Shown piece after piece: positions 55,943-62,359 of a stretch of 64,000 nt of DNA. The DNA lies in the NCBI GenBank assembly GCA_029263455.1, contig JAJCXM010000007.1, positions 88,334 through 152,333 of the forward strand. Direction: 5' to 3'. The notes beneath the pieces are model-generated. The model worked only from the letters and a program-made list of their open reading frames with translations. It ran no database searches and had not been told where the DNA came from. The DNA is from Holophagae bacterium (GTDB lineage: Bacteria > Acidobacteriota > Holophagae > Acanthopleuribacterales > Acanthopleuribacteraceae). The stretch's first letter is position 1. The number at the start of each line of letters is the position of its first letter. Made by a program: the position numbers and the translations under genes.

Positions 55943-57435
55943 AGGTCGCCTCCTAGCGACTTAATAACCGCAATCGCTTTGCGCCGAGTTTCCAGAGTTT
56001 CCTCTTTTGGATTTGAATCAAAAACGATGCCTGCACCTGCACGTACATAGGCCGTGCCGTCCTTGACAAAAGCAGATCGAATCACAATGGCGGTGTCCAT
56101 GTCGCCCTGGTTAGTTACGTATCCGACGGCGCCTCCGTAAGGGCCTCTTTTGTCGCGTTCAAGCTGTCTCAGGAGTTGAGCCGCGCGAATTTTTGGTGCT
56201 CCGGTGAGCGTGCCCATATTCATGCAGGCGACATAGGCGTGCAAAGCGTCGAGGTCCGGTCGCAGCTTTCCTTCCACATAAGAAACCAAATGCATCACGT
56301 GGGCATATCGATCAACGGTCAAAATTTTAGGGACGTAACGACTGCCCGGAACACTAACGCGGGCGATGTCATTGCGTGCAAGATCAATTAACATGAGGTG
56401 CTCTGAGAGTTCTTTTTCGTCAAGTCGCAATTCCGCTTCTAAGCGCGTATCTAAATCTAAATCAATCTTTCCTGATCGGTCGAAACCCCGTGGTTTGGTA
56501 CCAGCTATGGGACGAATCTCAACTTTGGCGGGTGAACCAGACACCTTAATCGCCGTTTCTGGGGATGCTCCGAACAGCATGCCGTCAGAAGTGTCAAAAA
56601 CAAACATATACGGGCTTGGGTTCATTTTCTTGAGACGTGCGTAAGCCTCTAAGGGTCGAGCACAGGGCAGGCTAAAAGTGCGCGACGCAACGGCTTGAAA
56701 TATGTCGCCTTCGACAATGTGTTCCTTCAATTGCTCTACCCATTGAGCAAATTCTTGGTCCGATACGTCTTCGCTTACTTTGATGCCTGAAATCGGTTCG
56801 GCCACCAGTGGGCCAGCATCACGGGCGCGGCGGCAGAGATCTTCAATATCTCCCAATATTTCTTGCAGATTACCGACCGGGTTTAGATGAGATAACTTTG
56901 TTTCTTGGGTTTGATGGTTAATCTCGACCGTGATTTCGGGTAGCAGGAAGAGGAAATCAGGGAATTCGAAGTGATCCTTAGCTGCTGCCGGCAGCTGTTC
57001 GTAAACATCCAAGAAATCGTATGCGAAGACACCTGCCATCAAGAATGGATCGTGTGCCTCGGTCGCCAATGCTTGCCTAATCACGTCAATAGGCGAGGGC
57101 GCTTTCATGCGTTCGTCTTCGGATGCGATTTGATTGATGACAGGAAACTGGAACCCTGAACCGTGGCTGAAGTGAGCAAGCCGCTTGTGTAATTCAGCGC
57201 ATAGTTCCTTGCCAAAATCATTGGCAGCTTCAATTTCGACTCGGTTGCCATAGGCATTCAACTTGAGGCAACTGCGAATGCCAATCAAACTGAGTTGGCC
57301 CTGTTTGGTTGTGACATCTGCAGATTCGAGTAAAAAACTGTTCTGAGGCCCATATGTGTGACGCAACGACTCAAATAGACGCAGTGGGTCTGGACAATAC
57401 GGGATGTTTCTTTTTTGAGTTTGAATTCGGATCAT
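55939..57435 (-). CDS. trpE: Anthranilate synthase component I
   Basis: A 498-residue enzyme making anthranilate from chorismate. The tryptophan-feedback motif LLESADVTTKQGQ is present near residues 36-48, resembling the enteric TrpE form. The catalytic domain holds IVEGDIFQAVASR, PSPYMFVFDT, PIAGTKPRG, DLARNDIARVS and GTLTGAPKIRAAQLL. First structural gene of the operon, 16 bases after a terminator that belongs to the attenuator. AGGA precedes the ATG. Confidence 0.97.
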   Translation of the reverse strand: MIRIQTQKRNIPYCPDPLRLFESLRHTYGPQNSFLLESADVTTKQGQLSLIGIRSCLKLNAYGNRVEIEAANDFGKELCAELHKRLAHFSHGSGFQFPVINQIASEDERMKAPSPIDVIRQALATEAHDPFLMAGVFAYDFLDVYEQLPAAAKDHFEFPDFLFLLPEITVEINHQTQETKLSHLNPVGNLQEILGDIEDLCRRARDAGPLVAEPISGIKVSEDVSDQEFAQWVEQLKEHIVEGDIFQAVASRTFSLPCARPLEAYARLKKMNPSPYMFVFDTSDGMLFGASPETAIKVSGSPAKVEIRPIAGTKPRGFDRSGKIDLDLDTRLEAELRLDEKELSEHLMLIDLARNDIARVSVPGSRYVPKILTVDRYAHVMHLVSYVEGKLRPDLDALHAYVACMNMGTLTGAPKIRAAQLLRQLERDKRGPYGGAVGYVTNQGDMDTAIVIRSAFVKDGTAYVRAGAGIVFDSNPKEETLETRRKAIAVIKSLGGDL

Positions 57436-57450
57436 GGCCTTGTTCCTAAA

Positions 57451-57482
57451 ATAAAAAAGCCCACCAAGTGGGTGGGCTTTTT
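57451..57482 (-). terminator. trp attenuator terminator
   Basis: Minus strand: AAAAAGCCCACC (57482-57471), loop CACTT, GGTGGGCTTTTT (57465-57454), followed by more Ts (TTAT). A 12-bp stem with a G/C-rich base core. It lies between the leader peptide stop (57506) and trpE (57435), so it would cut off the operon unless prevented. Confidence 0.88.
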
Positions 57483-57524
57483 GTGTTTAATCGATGTTAC
57501 GAAAACTAGACGGATGCCCACCCC
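57470..57524 (-). promoter_or_regulatory. trp antiterminator pairing
   Basis: Minus-strand GGGTGGGC (57523-57516), within leader codons 18-20, is perfectly complementary over 8 bases to GCCCACCC (57477-57470), the core of the terminator 5' arm. The two pairings exclude each other. A ribosome stalled at Trp codons 11-12 leaves this segment free; a ribosome at the stop codon (57508-57506) covers it. Confidence 0.75.
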
Positions 57525-57574
57525 AAAAAATGAGTATGCCACCAACACTTATGATTCACCGAACGAAATTCCAT
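57506..57574 (-). CDS. trpL: trp operon leader peptide
   Basis: A 22-codon frame: ATG at 57574-57572, TAG at 57508-57506. Codons 11 and 12 are tandem Trp and codon 19 is Trp (…NHKCWWHTHFLGWASV). Three Trp in 22 residues is far beyond chance in front of trpE. The start sits exactly where the predicted transcript begins (7 bases after the -10 box), with no ribosome binding site, so it may be translated leaderless. Acts with the terminator and antiterminator to sense charged tRNA-Trp. Confidence 0.85.
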   Translation of the reverse strand: MEFRSVNHKCWWHTHFLGWASV

Positions 57575-57580
57575 GGGCGC

Positions 57581-57610
57581 AGCATAATGATAAGGCGTTA
57601 TGACTGTCAA
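57581..57610 (-). promoter_or_regulatory. trp operon promoter
   Basis: Minus strand: consensus TTGACA (57610-57605), an 18-bp spacer and TATGCT (57586-57581). The start expected 7 bases later is position 57574, the A of the leader ATG. Confidence 0.7.
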
Positions 57611-57733
57611 GCATTGATTCCACCAAAACGCCTCTGTTTGAGATATCGATCGCGGTTACAGCTATGTAATTACAGGGGTTAAGCCAACGTATTCTGCGCT
57701 CGGCACATCATGCACTACGCCCCTGAAAAGCGG

Positions 57734-57761
57734 TTGAGAATGCATGGTTGAATGCTAATAT
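57734..57761 (+). promoter_or_regulatory. Promoter of the ApaH-like phosphatase gene
   Basis: TTGAGA (57734-57739), a 16-bp spacer and TAATAT (57756-57761). The predicted start near 57768 gives a leader of about 17 bases with GGAG before ATG 57785. It is divergent from the trp promoter about 125 bases away. Confidence 0.55.
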
Positions 57762-57784
57762 TCAGACATTGTTTTGGAGTATTT

Positions 57785-58447
57785 ATGCGACCACAGACCG
57801 TCGTTGTCGGCGACGTGCATGGGTGTATCAACGAGCTTGAACGATTAATCACACGAATCGACTTGCCACAAGCGAAGTGGATTTTTGTGGGTGACCTAAT
57901 TAACAAGGGTCCGGATTCTGTCGCGGTACTTGAAAAGGCGCAACAACTGAATGCGGAAGTCATTTTAGGAAATCATGAATTGGGCTTTTTGGACTATGTT
58001 TCCGGCACGCGTAAGTCGGCTAGCAAGGAATTTGATGATGTCCGGCGGCAAATGGGGAAAACACAAGATTCCTGGGTGCAATGGCTAAAATCATTACCCC
58101 TATTCCTGGAATCGCCAGAGTTTTTAGTTGTACATGCAGGCCTCGTTCCTGGCCTGCATCCTTCACAGACAAGCGCTAGATTGTTGACCAAAATCAGGAC
58201 ATGGGACGGGACTGGAAAAGACTTGAATAACGATTCAGACCCGGCGTGGTTTGACTTGTATTCAGGCCAAAAGTTAGTGGTATTTGGTCATTGGGCCATG
58301 CGTGGTTTGCTTGTGCGCCAGAATTGTATTGGTTTAGATACGGGCTGTGTATACGGTGGCAAGCTCAGTGCGGTGGTGTTACCCGAACGTCGTATCGTTC
58401 AAGTCGAGGCAAAAAAGACGTATTGTGCGGTTAACTACGGTGGATAA
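57785..58447 (+). CDS. ApaH-like metallophosphoesterase (symmetrical bis(nucleosyl)tetraphosphatase type)
   Basis: A 220-residue calcineurin-like phosphatase with the full motif set: VVVGDVHGCINELERL (residues 6-21), FVGDLINKGPDS, ILGNHELGFLDY, FLVVHAGLVPGLHP and VVFGHWAMRGL. These are the metal and catalytic residues of the PPP family, and the ApaH/PrpE group hydrolyses Ap4A or protein phosphates. It is shorter than E. coli ApaH (about 280), so the exact substrate is open. ATG 57785 is set by GGAG seven bases upstream. Confidence 0.88.
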   Translation: MRPQTVVVGDVHGCINELERLITRIDLPQAKWIFVGDLINKGPDSVAVLEKAQQLNAEVILGNHELGFLDYVSGTRKSASKEFDDVRRQMGKTQDSWVQWLKSLPLFLESPEFLVVHAGLVPGLHPSQTSARLLTKIRTWDGTGKDLNNDSDPAWFDLYSGQKLVVFGHWAMRGLLVRQNCIGLDTGCVYGGKLSAVVLPERRIVQVEAKKTYCAVNYGG

Positions 58448-58648
58448 AGGACCAGTACGCCCCGTTTCTTTCATGTTATGATGCTGCCGATTTGCGAAAT
58501 CCAACAGAAGGTTCGACTGATGCAAGAGACTTGAGATTTTCAAGTGTTGGCGATTGGCCTGTTTGTGGAATGGAACTTGCCAATATTTTTGTATTTAGAT
58601 GTATGACCCCGCGATCTTAACGGACTGACTCGTACTAAGGAGACCGAA

Positions 58649-61213
58649 ATGAAGCTGCTTCAAACCTCTGTTCTAACCCTCTTTGTAGCTGCAATATGTC
58701 TTGGAGCAGATGGACAGCGACTAGCTCAAAGCATACTTAATCAAAAACGTGTGCCCATGCCTCTTGAAGCCATTGAAGGAACAGGTTTTCTGATTAATAA
58801 GGAGACGCTGAAGTCCGTTCGGTTACAACATCCCAAGAATCTGATGTTACCCACCCTTGAAGGTGAACTCAGCTTTGAACGACTTGATGTCCGTGAACGC
58901 GAACACACTACAACCTGGCGAGGCGTCCATGCAGAGACAGGGACTAAAGTAATACTAACCGTTTCAGACCATGGACTTTTCGCGACTTATTATCGGGGTC
59001 TTGAAAAACAAATTACAGTGCCAGGTGAGGCAAGTGGCGCTTATTACACTTATCGTTTGGATGCATCAAAACAGGTACCCATGATGGGTTGCAGTGCCAA
59101 ACCACAAGATCTTGTCTTTGAAGATGACCTAGAAATAGAAGCGATCGAAAACAAAGCTCTAGCCGAGTGTGATGCCAGTGTTCAGGTGGACGTAATGGTG
59201 TTGTATACAGAAGGCTTGGCGACTCGTCTGGGTGACAATATGCAAGGCCGAGTACAGCATCTGATTGATCTAACTAATAACGCTTACCAGAATAGTCAGG
59301 TCGATTTGGAATTGAGATTGGTTTACAGCGCGCCGGTCAGTTATGACGATAGTATCGATATCGGTGATGCCTTGAACGCGGTCACCAATGGTGACGACGT
59401 GTTTGCGGAAGTCGAAGCTCTGCGAACCCAATACGGGGCCGATCAGGTCACGTTGCTGCGAAATTTGAGCACAGGCGGCCAATTCATCACATGTGGCATT
59501 GCATGGATTTTGACGACTAATAGCATCCAAGGCGGTTCCCGTAGCTCATATGCGGTTGTGGATGATCACTTCTCGCGCTGCTTTGATTTAGCCTATGCTC
59601 ACGAGGTGGGACACAATATGGGCTTAGCTCACGACAGAGCCACCCAAACAGAGAACCAGGGTGGTGGCGGAAAATATTCCTATTCGAACGGCCACCAAGA
59701 ACCCAGCGCGCAATTTGTGACGGTCATGGGTTACGACTTTACTGGTGTCTGCCCGTGCGGTTACGTCCCCAACTATTCCAACCCCGACGTGACCATCGAC
59801 GGCTTACCAACGGGCTTACCCGAAGAGAATGCTGCCTCGGCCGATAATGCGCGCACATTGCGAGATACCCGACTCTTAACTAGCCGTTACCGAAGCCAAG
59901 TAAAAGGAACCAATTTTTCTCAGGTCTATTACGTCCCTGAAGTTCAGTTACAAGACGGACTAAATACACAGACAACACTTGTCAATAGCGGAGTGTCTAC
60001 AGCTACAGTGGACGTCTATGCTTTTTCGGCGCGCGGCGATTTATTAGCCAAACTCATGTCGGTCACACAGTTACTGGCTAGTCAGCGCGTCAAGATAGAC
60101 GTTAATGAATCATTTCCTGATATGTCTGAGCAAATTGCTTGGATCCAGGTTGGCAGTAACATGCCGATTGAGGTTTTTGCCGAAATCCAGAGCTCAACGG
60201 TTCGGTCGGCGTATTGGGCAAGTCAAGGACTGACATCGGAACTTTACGTACCACACGTCGCCAAGAATATCGCGCAGTTTGAAACCATCATATCCACCGT
60301 AAATGGCGCCGGCTTGGATGCGGCGGTGGAAATCATACCTGAGCCTTTCGGGTCTTCATACGACTTTACCGACCTGGAATGTGGCTACGCTCAAACCTCT
60401 GGTAACGCGGTGGATTATTTTGGCTCGGATCTTATCGAGATTGTCGATTGGGCAACCATTATCAGTGCCACTGGGGCTTCGGCTGCCATGGAGTTTTTCT
60501 CCTACTTGCCTGATCGTTCTCGTGTTGCGTCGTTGGGATTGAGTGATCAACGAGGCAGCCACTTACGGTTCCTGCATGTGGCGGCTGATGTGTCTCAGTT
60601 TTGGACAGGTCTCGTGTATATCAATACTGGCAACTCTTCTGCCCAGGTCAGCGAAACTTACTACGATGGATCTGGAAATGTGCTGAAGAATGAGAGCTTG
60701 TCGTTGATAAGGGGACAAAAGAGGACGCTGCTGTTTGATCAAGCGAATACCGAACCGGTCGGGACGGTTTGGGTTGATGTTCAGACGTCCAGTCCCAATC
60801 TAGTTGGTTATGAGTTGTTTGGCTCAGCGACGGGTTCGCCACACGATTTCTTTGCGGGTCTCCAGGGTAACTTGAGTGAAGGTCGGAGCCTCACGTACCC
60901 TCACGTGCAGAGTACAAATGGTGCCTGGACCGGATTGGTGGCCTTGAACGTGGGTGGCGAAGTTGCCGATATTACCTTTGAGGCCATGAACGATTCGGGT
61001 GCTGTAGTGGAATCTGTCACCATCAGTGCAATTGCGCCCAACGTGAAATTTGCGCAAACTAGCGACGGATTGTTCTCGGCTGGCACCTTGTCTCAGGCGA
61101 CATGGGTGCGTGCCAGTTCTACAGCCTCTCAATGGGCAGGATTCCTGTTATGGGGTGATTTGGGCGAAGTCAGAAATCATCTCTCAGGCATTGTCGCCTC
61201 AGTTCAGCCCTAG
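58649..61213 (+). CDS. Secreted M12-type (reprolysin-like) metalloprotease with C-terminal repeat modules
   Basis: An 854-residue protein. AAGGAG lies 8 bases before the ATG, and the signal peptide is MKLLQTSVLTLFVAAICLGA. A propeptide-like region (about 25-170) is followed by the protease domain: QVDVMVLYTEGLATRLGD, zinc motif HEVGHNMGLAH (His318, Glu319, His322, His328) and Met-turn VMGYDF. From about residue 425, tandem beta modules of about 100-110 residues follow, two of them marked by WTGLVYINTGN and WTGLVALNVGG, similar to those of the S41 and LRR proteins. Likely degrades proteins outside the cell. Confidence 0.9.
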   Translation: MKLLQTSVLTLFVAAICLGADGQRLAQSILNQKRVPMPLEAIEGTGFLINKETLKSVRLQHPKNLMLPTLEGELSFERLDVREREHTTTWRGVHAETGTKVILTVSDHGLFATYYRGLEKQITVPGEASGAYYTYRLDASKQVPMMGCSAKPQDLVFEDDLEIEAIENKALAECDASVQVDVMVLYTEGLATRLGDNMQGRVQHLIDLTNNAYQNSQVDLELRLVYSAPVSYDDSIDIGDALNAVTNGDDVFAEVEALRTQYGADQVTLLRNLSTGGQFITCGIAWILTTNSIQGGSRSSYAVVDDHFSRCFDLAYAHEVGHNMGLAHDRATQTENQGGGGKYSYSNGHQEPSAQFVTVMGYDFTGVCPCGYVPNYSNPDVTIDGLPTGLPEENAASADNARTLRDTRLLTSRYRSQVKGTNFSQVYYVPEVQLQDGLNTQTTLVNSGVSTATVDVYAFSARGDLLAKLMSVTQLLASQRVKIDVNESFPDMSEQIAWIQVGSNMPIEVFAEIQSSTVRSAYWASQGLTSELYVPHVAKNIAQFETIISTVNGAGLDAAVEIIPEPFGSSYDFTDLECGYAQTSGNAVDYFGSDLIEIVDWATIISATGASAAMEFFSYLPDRSRVASLGLSDQRGSHLRFLHVAADVSQFWTGLVYINTGNSSAQVSETYYDGSGNVLKNESLSLIRGQKRTLLFDQANTEPVGTVWVDVQTSSPNLVGYELFGSATGSPHDFFAGLQGNLSEGRSLTYPHVQSTNGAWTGLVALNVGGEVADITFEAMNDSGAVVESVTISAIAPNVKFAQTSDGLFSAGTLSQATWVRASSTASQWAGFLLWGDLGEVRNHLSGIVASVQP

Positions 61214-61372
61214 CCAGAACGATCAACTCTGACGATGGCCGAAGCTGCGGTCAGACTTGGATTACGGTTCTATTGATCGATCCTTGGGCTAGCTCAAGAT
61301 TGCAAAGGGGCCGCAATTGGCCCGCAAGTTGTGTCTGGCCTAACAGGGGTAGCGCAGGGACTTTTATGCTTC

Positions 61373-61771
61373 TTAGTCACGCACGAATACCACGCTCTGG
61401 ATAAGGCCCTTTCTGACTTCGTAGATTGAGATGTATTCCGTCTCGCGCCCATCGTCATCCACCGTTTCATGATTGACCACGTAGCCGTCCTTGTTAATCT
61501 GGGAATGCAGAGTGACCTGCACCATTCCCTGCTTGAACATCGGCTCAAATATCTTACGTAGATGGTCCTTGCCTTTGCCTAATGACTTGTTGGGAAAGGT
61601 GAAGATCTCGATCTTGTCCGAATACGTGGCGAGGAAAGCTTCAATATTGTGTTCGTTGTATGCATTCATACGCATGTTGACCACATCTAATGGGGCAGGG
61701 CCTTTGTCGCCGCCAACGCATTGGCTGGCTATGAACAATATGAATAGGCCTGCGCCATATGAAATTTTCAT
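61373..61771 (-). CDS. Exported NTF2-like (SnoaL fold) protein
   Basis: A 132-residue protein with signal peptide (MKISYGAGLFILFIASQCVG). The NTF2-like cone fold is suggested by VVNMRMNAYNEHNIEAFLAT, YSDKIEIFTFPN, KGKDHLRKIFEPMFKQG and the final strands EYISIYEVRKGLIQSVVFV. Usually a small-molecule binding or ketosteroid-isomerase-like protein; catalytic residues cannot be assigned. Converges on the metalloprotease gene. Confidence 0.8.
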   Translation of the reverse strand: MKISYGAGLFILFIASQCVGGDKGPAPLDVVNMRMNAYNEHNIEAFLATYSDKIEIFTFPNKSLGKGKDHLRKIFEPMFKQGMVQVTLHSQINKDGYVVNHETVDDDGRETEYISIYEVRKGLIQSVVFVRD

Positions 61772-62359
61772 TGAAATTCTCCCATTATTTATCGGAATTC
61801 ATGCTTGTTGGATCTTCTGTTGGTAACGGCGAGCCTTCATCAATCGTTTATTGACATAGGCATAAGTTTACATTTGGCTAGCCGAATACGAGTAAAACGG
61901 ACCCCGATAATAAGTTGAACATGATTGGGATTTACCTAGACATATTCGATGCGCGGCATGTCAGGAATTCAGACAAGCATTAATTATCAGAGTACCGAAT
62001 AACGTCAAAGGTACCCAGTGATTGATCCAGTCAAACACTGGAATGCTCGCAATCTCTGTACAATTGATTAAACATCCGCTCGCGGAACGTGCTCAACAAT
62101 GAACCTACTTATGGCTTGATGCTCCAATGGCTGTGGCGAAATTATGTTGCGCATATTCGTAAGAGCCTTGAGTCATTCATTCCAAAAACTAGTGGATTGC
62201 ATTGGTATATTCTGGCTATCTGCGTAAGAATATCTGCTATTAGATCGAACACAATCTGACAACATTCAAAATGACTTGATGGATGTTTTAAATCCGAGCA
62301 TGGGTGTTTGACGGCTCAAGCTGTCGCGGTCGAATGAATTCTCGACTTGAGGGTGCGTT
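61772..62359 (+). other. AT-rich intergenic stretch, no gene seen
   Basis: A gap of 588 bases between the NTF2-like gene and the giant repeat protein. It is AT-richer than its surroundings. No ORF with a convincing ribosome binding site, no tRNA and no strong terminator was found. TTGACG at about 62309 may be part of the promoter of the next gene; its -10 is poor. The length suggests a complex control region. Confidence 0.5.

Noticed and set aside
57415..57682. Plus-strand short frames across the trp leader region
   Set aside because: They are antisense shadows of the leader, terminator and promoter; none has a ribosome binding site.
61772..62359. Possible non-coding RNA in the long gap before the repeat protein
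   Set aside because: No paired promoter and terminator or strong folded element could be recognised by eye.
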